From Actinophytocola sp. (GTDB taxonomy: Bacteria > Actinomycetota > Actinomycetes > Mycobacteriales > Pseudonocardiaceae): a stretch of 57,830 nt of DNA. The notes below the pieces were generated by a model that worked only from the letters and a program-made list of their open reading frames with translations, was not told where the DNA came from and ran no database searches. Where the stretch lies: assembly GCA_009377395.1 (NCBI GenBank), contig WHUB01000019.1, positions 754 to 58,583 on the forward strand, in the 5' to 3' direction. A program made the translations under genes and the position numbers. Shown piece after piece: positions 8,487 to 17,060 of this stretch. Numbering within the stretch: the first letter of the stretch is position 1; every line of letters begins with the position of its first letter.

Positions 8487-9482
8487 TCAGTCGTTGGCGT
8501 GCAGCTCCGCGTTCAGCTCGATGCCGGTGCCGTGCCGGGGCACGACCTCGACCACGCCGGTGGCCGAGTTGCGGCGGAACAGCGCGCCCGAGATCCCGGA
8601 CAGGTCGCTCGCCTTGCGCAGCGTGCCGTCGATGCTGACCTTGGTACCCGCCGTGACGTACAGCCCCGCCTCGACGACGGAGTCGTCGCCGAGCGAGATG
8701 CCGATGCCCGCGTTCGCGCCGAGCAGGCAGCGCTCACCGACCGAGATGACCTCCTTGCCGCCGCCGGACAGCGTGCCCATCACCGACGCGCTGCCGCCGA
8801 GGTCGGTGCCGTCGCCGACGACGACCCCGGCCGAGATCCGGCCCTCGATCATCGACGCGCCGAGCGTGCCCGCGTTGAAGTTGACGAAGCCCTCGTGCAT
8901 CACGGTGGTGCCGCTCGCCAGGTGCGCGCCGAGCCGCACCCGGTCGGCGTCACCGATCCGCACCCCGGTCGGGATGACGTAGTCGACCATCCTCGGGAAC
9001 TTGTCGATGCTGTAGACGGTCACGTGGCCGCGACCGCGCAGCCGCATCCGGGTCGCCTCGAAGCCCTCGACCGGGCAGGGGCCGAAGTTGGTCCACACCA
9101 CGTTGCTGAGCAGCCCGAACACGCCCTCCATGTTCTGGCCGTGCGGGCGCACCATGCGGTGGGAGAGCAGGTGCAGCCGCAGGTAGACGTCGTGGGCGTC
9201 CTGCGGCGGCGTGCTCAGCGAGCCGATGGTGGTGCGCACGGCGATCACCTCGACACCCCGGTCGGTGTCGGCGCCGAGCAGCGTGGTCGCGGCCTTGCCG
9301 AGTGCGGCGGCCGCCTCGTCGTCGCTCAGGCGCGTGGTGCCGGACTGCTCGCCCGCGTCGGTCAGCTTCGGCTGCGGGAACCAGGTGTCGAGCACGCTGC
9401 CGTCGGTCGTGATCGTGGCAAACCCGACGCCGGTCGCGCCGGCGCTGTCGGGGCTGGGGGTCTGTTCGCTGTTCACGCCCAT
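8487..9482 (-). CDS. dapD: Tetrahydrodipicolinate N-succinyltransferase DapD
   Basis: Transfers succinyl from succinyl-CoA to tetrahydrodipicolinate, the first step of the succinylase branch of DAP/lysine synthesis. It has 331 residues in the actinobacterial form: an N-terminal alpha/beta domain, then a left-handed beta-helix (about 165-290) with hexapeptide repeats, VMHEGFVNFNAGTLG and GANAGIGISLGDDSVVEAGLYVTAGTKV. The active enzyme of this family is a trimer. ATG at 9482 is preferred; an in-frame GTG lies directly before it. Full-length repeat copy 2 ends 16 bases upstream of this start. Confidence 0.93.
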   Translation of the reverse strand: MGVNSEQTPSPDSAGATGVGFATITTDGSVLDTWFPQPKLTDAGEQSGTTRLSDDEAAAALGKAATTLLGADTDRGVEVIAVRTTIGSLSTPPQDAHDVYLRLHLLSHRMVRPHGQNMEGVFGLLSNVVWTNFGPCPVEGFEATRMRLRGRGHVTVYSIDKFPRMVDYVIPTGVRIGDADRVRLGAHLASGTTVMHEGFVNFNAGTLGASMIEGRISAGVVVGDGTDLGGSASVMGTLSGGGKEVISVGERCLLGANAGIGISLGDDSVVEAGLYVTAGTKVSIDGTLRKASDLSGISGALFRRNSATGVVEVVPRHGTGIELNAELHAND

Positions 9483-9498
9483 CACGGTAACCCGCCTG

Positions 9499-9668
9499 GA
9501 CTAGGCCGTGTCTGATGGATCCGTGGTCGCGGTATCGGCGCCCAGATCGTCCGTGGCTGCGTTGTCGTCGTCGACCATAGCTCCGCTATGGCCTTCCTCC
9601 TCCGCCTTGCTCCGAACGATCTGGATCACCGGTCCCATCGACCGAGATCCATCAGACACGGCCTAGTC
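9499..9668. repeat. Nested palindromic element, full-length copy 2
   Basis: Outer arms at 9499-9521 and 9646-9668 are perfect complements over 23 bases, with AGGCCGTGTCTGATGGATC at the core. The middle arms are CCAGATCGT (9542-9550) and ACGATCTGG (9616-9624); the apex hairpin CCATAGC-TCC-GCTATGG is at 9575-9591. Compared with copy 1, base changes in one arm are matched in the other. A 53-codon minus-strand frame (9659 down to 9501) matches copy 1 without gaps. It lies between dapD and the lipoprotein gene and supplies the latter's TAG stop. Confidence 0.87.
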
Positions 9669-10091
9669 ACCGATCGCCCGCTCCGCGGCGGCCACGGCGT
9701 CGGCGATCTGGGTGAGCGCGGCGACGCACTTGTCCTCGGACACCGGTGACGTCCCCGCGCAGCGGGCGGCGCGGTACTCGCTGACCCCGGCCGTCATCCG
9801 CTGTCCCGGCCCGGCGAGCCGCTCGATCCCGCTCTCGGCCGCGTCGGTCAGCGTGGTCGCCATGTTCGCGAGCTGCGTCACGTACTTCTCGCACTGCCAC
9901 GGCTTCATCGACTCCGGTTCGCTGTTGCAGGAGTCCGCCATCAGCGCGTCGAGCTTGATCCGCAGCGACTCGAGGTGGACGGTGCCGTTGGCCTCCCGCG
10001 CGGTCTCGCCCGCCCCGCACGCCGCGAGCAGCAGGGCGATGCCCACGGTGCCGATGCCTTTGCTGATGCGCACACCGCAAACCGTACTCAT
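9663..10091 (-). CDS. Putative lipoprotein, unknown function
   Basis: The protein has 142 residues. A short N-terminus, [17 protein letters not shown], contains a lipobox LLAAC, so export and lipid anchoring to the outside of the membrane is likely. The mature part is helical, with three more cysteines that could form disulfides. I recognise no family. ATG at 10091 is preferred; an in-frame GTG at 10100 is also possible. It is divergent from dapE with only about 26 bp between starts, so the two promoters overlap or sit inside coding sequence. The stop lies in repeat copy 2. Confidence 0.72.
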   Translation of the reverse strand: MSTVCGVRISKGIGTVGIALLLAACGAGETAREANGTVHLESLRIKLDALMADSCNSEPESMKPWQCEKYVTQLANMATTLTDAAESGIERLAGPGQRMTAGVSEYRAARCAGTSPVSEDKCVAALTQIADAVAAAERAIGD

Positions 10092-10117
10092 CGGCGCCAC
10101 TCGGTACGGTCTCGGCC

Positions 10118-11197
10118 ATGAGGACTGCCACGCTGGACCTTCGCGCCGACCCGGTCGACATCACCGGCGCGCTCATCGACATCCCCAGTGAGTCCGGCGA
10201 GGAGGCGACCATCGCCGACGCCGTCGAGCACGCGCTACGCACGCGGGCCCCGCATCTCGAGGTGGTGCGCGACGGCGACGCGGTGCTCGCGCGGACGTCG
10301 TTCGGCAGGCCGTCCCGGGTGGTGTTCGCCGGTCATCTCGACACCGTGCCCGCCAACGACAACCTGCCGCTGCGGCGCACCGGCTCCGGTGACGACGAGG
10401 TGCTGCACGGCCTCGGCGCCGTCGACATGAAGGGCGGCGACGCGGTGTTCCTGTCGCTGGCCGCGACCGTGACCGAGCCGCGCCACGACGTCAGCTACGT
10501 GTTCTACGACTGCGAGGAGATCGAGGAGGCCCGCAACGGCCTCCGCCGGATCGAGCGCACCCTGCCCGACTGGCTGCGCGGCGACCTCGCCGTGGTCGGC
10601 GAGCCGTCCAACGCGGTGATCGAGGCAGGCTGCCAGGGCACCATGCGGGTCGAGCTGCGCGGCACCGGCAAGCGCGCCCACACCGCCCGCGCCTGGATGG
10701 GCGTCAACGCGATCCACGCGCTTGCCGAGCCGTTGCGCAGGCTGGCCGAGTACCAGCCGAGGACCGTCGACATCGACGGCCTCACCTATCGGGAGGGGCT
10801 GCAGGCGGTGCGCGTCGGCGGCGGTGTCGCCGGCAACGTCGTGCCGGACGACGCGGTGCTCGCCGTCAACCACCGGTTCGCGCCGGACCGCTCGCCGGAG
10901 CAGGCGCTCGCGCACCTGCGGGAGGTGTTCGATGGCTACGAGCTGACCGTCACCGACACCGCGGGCGGGGCGCTGCCGGGACTGGCCGAGCCCGCGACGG
11001 CGGAGCTGGTGCGGGCGTCCGGCGGGCAGCCGGTGGCCAAGCTGGGCTGGACCGACGTGGCGCGGTTCGCCGCGCTCGGCATGCCCGCGGTGAACTTCGG
11101 GCCGGGCGACCCGACGCTGGCCCACACCAAGGAGGAGCACGTCGCCGCCGCCGAGATCACCCGCGTCGCCGACGTGCTGCGCGCGTTCCTGAGCTGA
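10118..11197 (+). CDS. dapE: Succinyl-diaminopimelate desuccinylase DapE
   Basis: M20-family zinc peptidase of 359 residues that removes succinate from N-succinyl-LL-DAP, giving LL-DAP for lysine and peptidoglycan. Metal-site motifs are in order: [10 protein letters not shown] (about residue 73), [10 protein letters not shown] (about 100), the catalytic pair CEEIEEA (about 133), VGEPSN and, near the C-terminus, [17 protein letters not shown]. With dapC and dapD nearby it completes three consecutive steps of the succinylase branch, although the three genes are on different strands. Confidence 0.95.
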   Translation: MRTATLDLRADPVDITGALIDIPSESGEEATIADAVEHALRTRAPHLEVVRDGDAVLARTSFGRPSRVVFAGHLDTVPANDNLPLRRTGSGDDEVLHGLGAVDMKGGDAVFLSLAATVTEPRHDVSYVFYDCEEIEEARNGLRRIERTLPDWLRGDLAVVGEPSNAVIEAGCQGTMRVELRGTGKRAHTARAWMGVNAIHALAEPLRRLAEYQPRTVDIDGLTYREGLQAVRVGGGVAGNVVPDDAVLAVNHRFAPDRSPEQALAHLREVFDGYELTVTDTAGGALPGLAEPATAELVRASGGQPVAKLGWTDVARFAALGMPAVNFGPGDPTLAHTKEEHVAAAEITRVADVLRAFLS

Positions 11198-11223
11198 CCG
11201 GCCACCACGATAGGCTCGCGGGC

Positions 11224-12009
11224 GTGGCAGAACCAGGAGCGAACATCGACCACACCTACCCGGAGCACCCCAGGGAGAAGCACCGGGGTCCCGTCGTGCT
11301 GCGGCGGTCCCGCCGGGAGGAACTGACCACCACCGACCAGCGGCTGCTCGATGATCGCGGGCCCTCCGACTGGGTGCACACCGACCCGTGGCGGGTGCTG
11401 CGCATCCAGGCCGAGTTCGTCGAGGGCTTCGGCGCGCTGGCCGAGGTGCCGCGCGCGGTGACGGTCTTCGGCTCGGCGCGCACCAAACGCGAGGAGCCCG
11501 AGTACGAGCTCGGCCGCAAGATCGGCGCGGCGCTCGTCGACGCCGGCTTCGCCGCGATCACCGGCGGCGGCCCCGGCGCGATGGAGGCGGTCAACCGGGG
11601 CGCGTCCGAGGCGGGCGGGCTGTCCATCGGGCTCGGCATCGAGCTGCCGTTCGAGCAGGGCCTCAACCCGTGGGTCGATCTCGGCGTGAACTTCCGCTAT
11701 TTCTTCACCCGTAAGACGATGTTCGTGAAGTACTCGCAGGCGTTCATCTGCCTGCCAGGGGGGTTCGGCACGCTGGACGAGCTGTTCGAGGCGTTGTGCC
11801 TCGTGCAGACGAAGAAGGTCACCAAGTTCCCGGTTGTCCTGTTCGGCAAGGACTACTGGGGCGGCCTCTACGACTGGATCAACAACAGCGTGCGGCGCGA
11901 AGGCAAGATCAACGAGGCTGACATGAAGCTGCTGTACCTCACCGACGACATCGGCGACGCGGTCCAGGTCGTCCGGGACGCCTACCAGGCCTGGGAAGAC
12001 ACCCATTGA
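11224..12009 (+). CDS. LOG-family protein (TIGR00730), long form
   Basis: Rossmann-like lysine-decarboxylase-superfamily protein of 261 residues. The motif PGGFGTLDE at about residue 178 and [14 protein letters not shown] at about 117 are the phosphoribohydrolase signature that releases adenine-type base from nucleoside 5'-monophosphates (cytokinin-activating LOG enzymes). The long N-terminus (about 70 residues) and tail distinguish it from the shorter paralogue encoded next. GTG at 11224 starts the gene; the stop overlaps the next start. Function in bacteria is mostly inferred from homology. Confidence 0.88.
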   Translation: MAEPGANIDHTYPEHPREKHRGPVVLRRSRREELTTTDQRLLDDRGPSDWVHTDPWRVLRIQAEFVEGFGALAEVPRAVTVFGSARTKREEPEYELGRKIGAALVDAGFAAITGGGPGAMEAVNRGASEAGGLSIGLGIELPFEQGLNPWVDLGVNFRYFFTRKTMFVKYSQAFICLPGGFGTLDELFEALCLVQTKKVTKFPVVLFGKDYWGGLYDWINNSVRREGKINEADMKLLYLTDDIGDAVQVVRDAYQAWEDTH

Positions 12010-12575
12010 TCGGCGCTGTCTGCGTCTTCTGCGGCTCCTCGCCCGGCACGGGCAGCCGCTACGTCGACGCGGCCGCCGCGCTGGGTGAGCACCTCGCCAA
12101 CTCCGGGGTGCGGCTGGTGTACGGCGGGGCGCACGTCGGCACCATGGGCGTGCTCGCGGACGCCGCGCTCGCCGCCGGTGGCGAGGTCGTCGGCGTCATC
12201 CCGGAGGGCATGGTGCGGCGCGAGGTCGCCCACACCGGGTTGACCGAGCTGCACGTCGTCGCCGACATGCACGAACGCAAGGCGCTGATGGCGCGGCACG
12301 TGGACGCGTTCATCGCGCTGCCCGGCGGCGCGGGCACGCTCGAGGAGCTGTTCGAGGTGTGGACGTGGTCGCAGCTCGGGCTGCACGCCAAGCCGATCGG
12401 GCTGCTCGACATCGACGGCTTCTACCAGCCACTGCGGCGGATGACCGACCACATGGTCACCGAGGGGTTCCTGCGCGCCGAGCAGCGGGACGCGCTGGTG
12501 TTCGACACCGACGGCGCCCGGCTGCTGCGCACGCTGGCCGGGTCGGACGCTCAGGCCGCCTTCGGCCGCTCGTGA
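12006..12575 (+). CDS. LOG-family cytokinin riboside 5'-monophosphate phosphoribohydrolase
   Basis: Second, short-form LOG protein of 189 residues, with FCGSSPGTG at the N-terminus, GGAHVGTMG, and [12 protein letters not shown] for ribose-phosphate cleavage. The mycobacterial homologue (Rv1205 group) has cytokinin-releasing phosphoribohydrolase activity. A TTG start at 12006 overlaps the TGA of the upstream paralogue, so translation is coupled. Its 3' end overlaps the convergent plsC gene by 25 bp. Tandem but divergent paralogues suggest different nucleotide substrates (inference). Confidence 0.9.
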   Translation: MIGAVCVFCGSSPGTGSRYVDAAAALGEHLANSGVRLVYGGAHVGTMGVLADAALAAGGEVVGVIPEGMVRREVAHTGLTELHVVADMHERKALMARHVDAFIALPGGAGTLEELFEVWTWSQLGLHAKPIGLLDIDGFYQPLRRMTDHMVTEGFLRAEQRDALVFDTDGARLLRTLAGSDAQAAFGRS

Positions 12576-13219
12576 TAGTGGTCGACGTAGGTCTGCCCGG
12601 ACAGCTCCAGGATGGCGTACATGATCTCGTCGGTGACGGCACGCCGGATGGCGGGCGACGACGCCATGTCGTCGTAGCGGGTGAAGTGCATCGGCTCGCC
12701 GAACCGCACCGTGATCCTGGCCAGCCTCGGGATGCGGCTGCCGATCGGCTGCATCGCGTCGGTGCCGATCAGCCCGACCGGCACCACCGGCGCCCCGGTC
12801 GACAGCGCGAGCTGCGCGACGCCGGTGTGGCCCCGGTGCAGCCTGCCGTCCAGCGAGCGGGTGCCCTCCGGGTAGATGCCGAACGCCTCGTCCGCGTCGA
12901 GCACCCGGCGCGCCGCCGTCAGTGCGGCGAGCGCGGTGTGGGCGTTCGCCCGGTCGACCGGGACGTAGCCGAGCGCGGACAGGAACGCGGCGACGAACCG
13001 CCCCTTGATGCCGCGCTGGTTGAAGTACTCCGCCTTGCTGAGGAAGGCGACCTTGCGCGGGGTGACCAGCGGGATCACGCCGGTGTCGACGGCGGAAAGA
13101 TGGTTCGCCGCGATGATGACCGGGCCATCGAGCGGCACGTTCTCTGCGCCGATCACCGTAGGGCGATACACCAGCCGGGCCAGCGGCGCCAGCACCCAGC
13201 GGATCAACACGGTCAGCAC
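12551..13219 (-). CDS. plsC: 1-acyl-sn-glycerol-3-phosphate acyltransferase (PlsC family)
   Basis: Membrane-associated acyltransferase of 222 residues. It has the catalytic NHLSAVDT (H-x4-D motif, about residue 38) and the glycerol-phosphate-binding YPEGTRS motif (about 116). The family acylates lysophosphatidate to phosphatidate; related paralogues in actinobacteria act on other lipid acceptors. A hydrophobic N-terminal segment, [17 protein letters not shown], probably anchors it. It ends inside the 3' end of the convergent LOG gene. A GTG start is used. Confidence 0.88.
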   Translation of the reverse strand: MLTVLIRWVLAPLARLVYRPTVIGAENVPLDGPVIIAANHLSAVDTGVIPLVTPRKVAFLSKAEYFNQRGIKGRFVAAFLSALGYVPVDRANAHTALAALTAARRVLDADEAFGIYPEGTRSLDGRLHRGHTGVAQLALSTGAPVVPVGLIGTDAMQPIGSRIPRLARITVRFGEPMHFTRYDDMASSPAIRRAVTDEIMYAILELSGQTYVDHYHERPKAA

Positions 13220-13280
13220 GGTAGATCACTCATGATCAAACCTCGGGAATTGTCGGCGACGACGGAAGCCGTCCCCCAGC

Positions 13281-13916
13281 ATGGCACGATTTGGTTCTGT
13301 GATGTCGGTTGGTAACAGAACCCTTACCTGGGTGGAGCAATCGCCCCTGGTCATGGGCATCGCGGCCGGTGCGGCCGAGGCGGCGCGGCTGGTCGGCGAC
13401 GGGGCCGACGCCCTCGACCTCGGGTCCGCGAACGGAGCGGTTTTGCGTGAGGTACGTCACAACCATCCCGGGATACCGATCGCCGTCGACCTCGGCGACG
13501 GCGCAGCGGACGACGCCGATCTGCTCTACGCGCCGCCCGGTTCCAGCGAGCGGGAACTGGCCCGGATCGCTGCGGCGTCCGGCGCCGCTGTGGTGTGCTC
13601 GATCGAGGACGCCGGGCGGCTGCACGCCGCCGGAGTGGCGCAGGTGTTCGTCACCCCGGGCAGGCGGCCGGACATCGCCACCGTGCGCGGTGGTGCCGAG
13701 CTGGCGGGCGGCGACTGGCCGGTGTTGCTGACGGTGTCCTGCGGCGGGGTGCCGGAGACCGGCGCCGAGGTGATCGCCGCGGCGGCGCACGCCGCGGCGG
13801 CCGGGGTGCGGATCATCCGCACCGACCGCGTGACCGAGACGAGAAGGACGGTGGACATGATCGCCAGCATCCGGGGAACGCGCCCACCGGCCAAGGTCAG
13901 ACGGGCGCTGGCATGA
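13281..13916 (+). CDS. Shrunken dihydropteroate synthase-like protein (FolP2 group)
   Basis: The protein has 211 residues. The C-terminus, ending TVDMIASIRGTRPPAKVRRALA, closely resembles the end of mycobacterial FolP2, as does the context directly before gpgS. The usual DHPS pterin- and pABA-binding motifs (NxTPDSF, DIGGES-type, the pterin lysine region) are absent, and the protein is about 70 residues shorter than FolP2. It is unlikely to make folate; FolP2 itself is reported inactive as DHPS. A scaffold or regulatory role beside gpgS is inference. ATG at 13281 or 13302 could start it; neither has a clear ribosome site. Confidence 0.7.
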   Translation: MARFGSVMSVGNRTLTWVEQSPLVMGIAAGAAEAARLVGDGADALDLGSANGAVLREVRHNHPGIPIAVDLGDGAADDADLLYAPPGSSERELARIAAASGAAVVCSIEDAGRLHAAGVAQVFVTPGRRPDIATVRGGAELAGGDWPVLLTVSCGGVPETGAEVIAAAAHAAAAGVRIIRTDRVTETRRTVDMIASIRGTRPPAKVRRALA

Positions 13917-14830
13917 CGGCGGGATTCCTGCCGCGCACCCACCAGGTCCCGGACTGGACGACGGACGACCTGCTGCGCGCCAAGGGGCGGCGCACGGTGT
14001 CCGTCGTGCTGCCCGCGCTGAACGAGCAGGACACCGTCGGCGGGGTGGTGGCGTCGGTGCGGCCGCACCTCGGCGGGCTCGTCGACGAGATCGTCGTCGC
14101 CGACTCCGGCTCGACCGACGAGACCATCGCGCGGGCCACCGAGGCCGGGGCGCGGGTGGTGCGCCGCGACGACGTGCTCGCCGACCTGCCGCCGTGGCCG
14201 GGCAAGGGCGAGGTGCTGTGGCGCTCGCTCGCGGCGACCACGGGCGACATCGTGGTGTTCCTCGACTCCGACCTGGTCGACCCCGACTCGTCGTTCGTGC
14301 CCGGGCTGCTCGGGCCGCTGTTGCTCGCTGATGGCGTGCACCTGGTCAAGGGCTTCTACCAGCGCCCGCTGCGGCTGGAGACCGAGGTGGCAGGCACCGG
14401 CGGCGGCAGGGTGACCGAGCTGGTGGCGCGGCCGGTGCTGGCGGCGCTGCGGCCCGCGCTGTCCGGGGTGGTGCAGCCGATCGGCGGCGAGTACGCCGCC
14501 ACCAGGGAGTTCCTCGAGTCGGTGCCGTTCGCGGCCGGTTACGGCGTGGACATCGGGCTGCTGCTCGACGCGGAGCTGCGCTACGGCGTCGACGCGCTGG
14601 CGCAGGTCAACCTCGGCGTGCGCAAGCACCGCAACCGCTCGCTGCTCCAGCTCGGCGTGATGGCGCGGCAGCTGCTGGGCACGATGCTCGGCCGCTGCGG
14701 CGTCGCGACGGCGGACGACCCGGTGTTCACCCAGTTCACGCAGGTCGCCGGGGAGTGGCTGCCCGAGACGAGCGAGGTCTTCGTCGCCGACCGCCCACCG
14801 ATGCGCAACGTATTAGCCCGGACGAAGTAG
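13913..14830 (+). CDS. gpgS: Glucosyl-3-phosphoglycerate synthase GpgS
   Basis: GT81/GT2-type glycosyltransferase of 305 residues. It transfers glucose from an NDP-glucose to 3-phosphoglycerate, the first step toward glucosylglycerate and methylglucose lipopolysaccharides. VSVVLPALNEQDTVGGVV, the phosphate region GKGEVLWRSL, and the DSDLVDPD metal motif are visible, with YGVDIGLLLD downstream. The ATG at 13913 overlaps the upstream stop as ATGA; upstream in-frame sequence is antisense-like filler. Order folP2-like, gpgS, DivIVA-like, tag is conserved with mycobacteria. Confidence 0.93.
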   Translation: MTAGFLPRTHQVPDWTTDDLLRAKGRRTVSVVLPALNEQDTVGGVVASVRPHLGGLVDEIVVADSGSTDETIARATEAGARVVRRDDVLADLPPWPGKGEVLWRSLAATTGDIVVFLDSDLVDPDSSFVPGLLGPLLLADGVHLVKGFYQRPLRLETEVAGTGGGRVTELVARPVLAALRPALSGVVQPIGGEYAATREFLESVPFAAGYGVDIGLLLDAELRYGVDALAQVNLGVRKHRNRSLLQLGVMARQLLGTMLGRCGVATADDPVFTQFTQVAGEWLPETSEVFVADRPPMRNVLARTK

Positions 14831-14880
14831 CGGCACCCCATCGCGTCGTCGCACCTGGCCGCGTGTGGAACGATCGGCGC

Positions 14881-15195
14881 GTGGGCACCGCGCTGATTTA
14901 TCTCCTCGTCATGCTCCTGGTCGCTGCGGTCGTGTTCCTGATCGCCTCCATGGTGTTCGGCAGGGGGGAGGAGCTCGAGCCGCTGCCTCCCGGCGCGTCG
15001 CCGACCCGGCTGCCCGCGGCGGAGGTCACGTCCGCCGACGTCGCGCAGGTCCGGTTCCAGCTGGTGCTGCGTGGTTACCGCATGTCCGAGGTCGACTGGG
15101 TGATGCAACGCCTCGGCACCGAGCTCGACCAGCTGCGCGCTAGGGTAGCCAGCCTCGAACGGCAGCTCAGCGAACACCAGGGCGGCGGGTCATGA
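14881..15195 (+). CDS. Membrane-anchored DivIVA-like small protein
   Basis: The protein has 104 residues. One N-terminal membrane helix (about residues 4-24, ALIYLLVMLLVAAVVFLIAS) is followed by a linker and a DivIVA-type short motif, VRFQLVLRGYRMSEVDWVM, then a coiled-coil tail ending LERQLSEHQGG. DivIVA-domain proteins bind curved membrane or organise the growing pole. GTG at 14881 gives the helix right at the start. Its 3' end overlaps the tag start by four bases, so the two are coupled. Confidence 0.82.
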   Translation: MGTALIYLLVMLLVAAVVFLIASMVFGRGEELEPLPPGASPTRLPAAEVTSADVAQVRFQLVLRGYRMSEVDWVMQRLGTELDQLRARVASLERQLSEHQGGGS

Positions 15196-15752
15196 CTGCG
15201 GTGGCGGACGGCACCAAGCGATGTGCGTGGGCGACGACGGACGACTACGCCGAGTACCACGACTCCGAGTGGGGCGTGCCGCTCTACGGTGAGATGGCCA
15301 TGTTCGAGCGGCTCTGCCTCGAGTCGTTCCAGTCCGGGCTGTCGTGGCTGACCATCCTGCGCAAGCGGGAGTCGTTCCGGGAGGCGTTCGCCGGGTTCGA
15401 CCCCGGCGTCGTCTGCGACTTCGACGACTTCGACATCGAACGGTTACTGGAGACGACCGGCATCGTCCGCAACCGCGCGAAGATCAGCGCCGTGATCAAC
15501 AACGCCCGCCACGTCGTCCGGCTCGACGTGCCGCTCGACGAGCTGCTGTGGTCGTTCGCGCCGGACCCGGCAGGCCGCACCCGGCCGCAGACCGTCGACG
15601 ACGTGCCCGCGACGACCGACGAGTCCAAGGCGATGGCCAAGGAGCTCAAGCGGCGCGGGTTCGGCTTCGTCGGCCCGACGACCTGCTATGCGCTGATGCA
15701 GGCCACCGGCATGGTCGACGACCACACCGCGGGCTGCTGGCGCGCCACCTGA
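15192..15752 (+). CDS. tag: DNA-3-methyladenine glycosylase I
   Basis: Base-excision repair enzyme of 186 residues that removes 3-methyladenine from alkylated DNA. RCAWATTDDYAEYHDSEWG at the N-terminus contains the first zinc-ligand cysteine and the substrate-binding tryptophan/glutamate. LSWLTILRKRESFREAF is the helix-hairpin region. The C-terminal zinc site is GPTTCYALMQATGMVDDHTAGCW. ATG at 15192 overlaps the upstream gene. It converges on the enoyl-CoA hydratase gene with a three-base gap between stops. Confidence 0.95.
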   Translation: MTAVADGTKRCAWATTDDYAEYHDSEWGVPLYGEMAMFERLCLESFQSGLSWLTILRKRESFREAFAGFDPGVVCDFDDFDIERLLETTGIVRNRAKISAVINNARHVVRLDVPLDELLWSFAPDPAGRTRPQTVDDVPATTDESKAMAKELKRRGFGFVGPTTCYALMQATGMVDDHTAGCWRAT

Positions 15753-15755
15753 CAC

Positions 15756-16574
15756 CTAGGAGCCGGTGAACTTCGGGGTGCGCTTGTTGACGAACGCGTC
15801 GACGGCCTCCTGGTGGTCGGCGGTCGCGCCGAGCTCGCTCTGGGCGATCTGCTCGGCGGCGAGCGCCTCCCGGAAGCTGGACGACGTCGCGGCCGAGAGC
15901 GACTCCTTGATCTTCTGGTACGCCACTGTCGGCCCGGTCGCCAGCTTCGCGGCAAGCTCCCGCGCCCGGGTCAGCGCCTCGCCGTCGCCGACGACCTCGC
16001 TCACCAGCCCGATCCGCAGCGCCTCGTCGGCGGCCACCTTGCGCGGCAGCATCATCAGCTCGAGTGCCCGGCCGTAGCCGATCAACCGCTGCAACGTCCA
16101 CGACGCGCCGGAGTCTGGCCCGAGCCCGACGTTGGCGAAGGCCATCAGGAAGTTCGCCGAGTCGGCCGCGATGCGCACGTCGGCGGCGTAGGCGAACGCG
16201 GCACCGGCCCCGGCCGCGGGCCCGTTGACCGCCGCGATGATCGGCTTCGGCATCTCCGCGATCGACGTCGCGATCGGGTTGTAGTGCTCCTCGACCGTGC
16301 TCAGCGGGGCCGGGTCCTTGCCGAGCAGCAGCCCCACGTGCTCCTTGAGATCCTGTCCCGCGCAGAACGCCTTGCCTGCCCCGGTCAGCACGACAGCGCG
16401 CACGTCGTCGTCCGCCGCCGTCGCCCGCAGCGTCTCGACCAGCCGGTTCTTCAACTCGATATTGAGCGAGTTGTAGGCGGCGGGCCGGTTCATCGTGATG
16501 GTCCTGACGCCGTCGGTGTCCTCGACGATCACCACATCGTCGGTCGCCGCCTGCTGCTCGGGTGTGCTCGGCAC
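15756..16574 (-). CDS. Enoyl-CoA hydratase/isomerase family protein
   Basis: Crotonase-fold protein of 272 residues. The oxyanion-hole segments are GAGKAFCAGQDLKEH and AAVNGPAAGAGAAFAYAADVRIA; the downstream LGPDSGASWTLQRLIG has the D/S pair in place of the E/E pair of classical enoyl-CoA hydratase, as in PaaG-type isomerases. It therefore may be a phenylacetate-type or other isomerase rather than a beta-oxidation hydratase. GTG at 16574 follows a good GGAGG ribosome site. It stands alone on the minus strand between tag and the DUF3117 gene. Confidence 0.85.
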   Translation of the reverse strand: MPSTPEQQAATDDVVIVEDTDGVRTITMNRPAAYNSLNIELKNRLVETLRATAADDDVRAVVLTGAGKAFCAGQDLKEHVGLLLGKDPAPLSTVEEHYNPIATSIAEMPKPIIAAVNGPAAGAGAAFAYAADVRIAADSANFLMAFANVGLGPDSGASWTLQRLIGYGRALELMMLPRKVAADEALRIGLVSEVVGDGEALTRARELAAKLATGPTVAYQKIKESLSAATSSSFREALAAEQIAQSELGATADHQEAVDAFVNKRTPKFTGS

Positions 16575-16863
16575 GGTTCGCCTCCTGCTCGTCGGTGTCT
16601 GCCTCGTTCTACACGCATCCGGCGCGGGCTGTCACGGGGCACCCGGACCTGCCGCGAGCCGCATACCAGCGTTGATGTCTGAGAAAAGGTCACCTCCTGT
16701 GCACCACGAGATCAGCGATAGGGGAGAATGGAACCGTGAGACCCGGTTTGGGCTTGCGGGGTTCGGTTCAGGGGCTGCAACGAGATACCTACGTCGAGTC
16801 CCGGGGAGCGCTGGGCCGGATGAGCACGACCGGTGACGCTGGTTGATATGGAGGGAGCACGCT

Positions 16864-17031
16864 ATGGCGGCCATGAAGCCCCGGACCGGAGATGGTCCCC
16901 TCGAAGTCACGAAGGAGGGTAGGGGCCTCGTGATGCGCGTACCGCTGGAGGGTGGCGGGCGGCTCGTCGTCGAGCTCACCGCTGAGGAGGCCAAGGACCT
17001 GGGCGTCGCCCTGCAGGAGGCAACGAGCTGA
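16864..17031 (+). CDS. DUF3117 family small protein
   Basis: Protein of 55 residues. The sequence MAAMKPRTGDGPLEVTKEGR, followed by RVPLEGGGRLVVELTAEEAKDLG, is nearly invariant across actinobacteria (Rv1211 family), though its function is not known. It is cytoplasmic with no membrane segment and probably folds as a small beta-hairpin plus helix. A strong GGAGGG site lies ten bases before the ATG, suggesting abundant translation. The 289-bp spacer upstream holds its promoter; I could not assign one with confidence. Confidence 0.9.
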   Translation: MAAMKPRTGDGPLEVTKEGRGLVMRVPLEGGGRLVVELTAEEAKDLGVALQEATS

Positions 17032-17060
17032 CCCGGCCGACGGGTCGAATTGAGGTTTCG

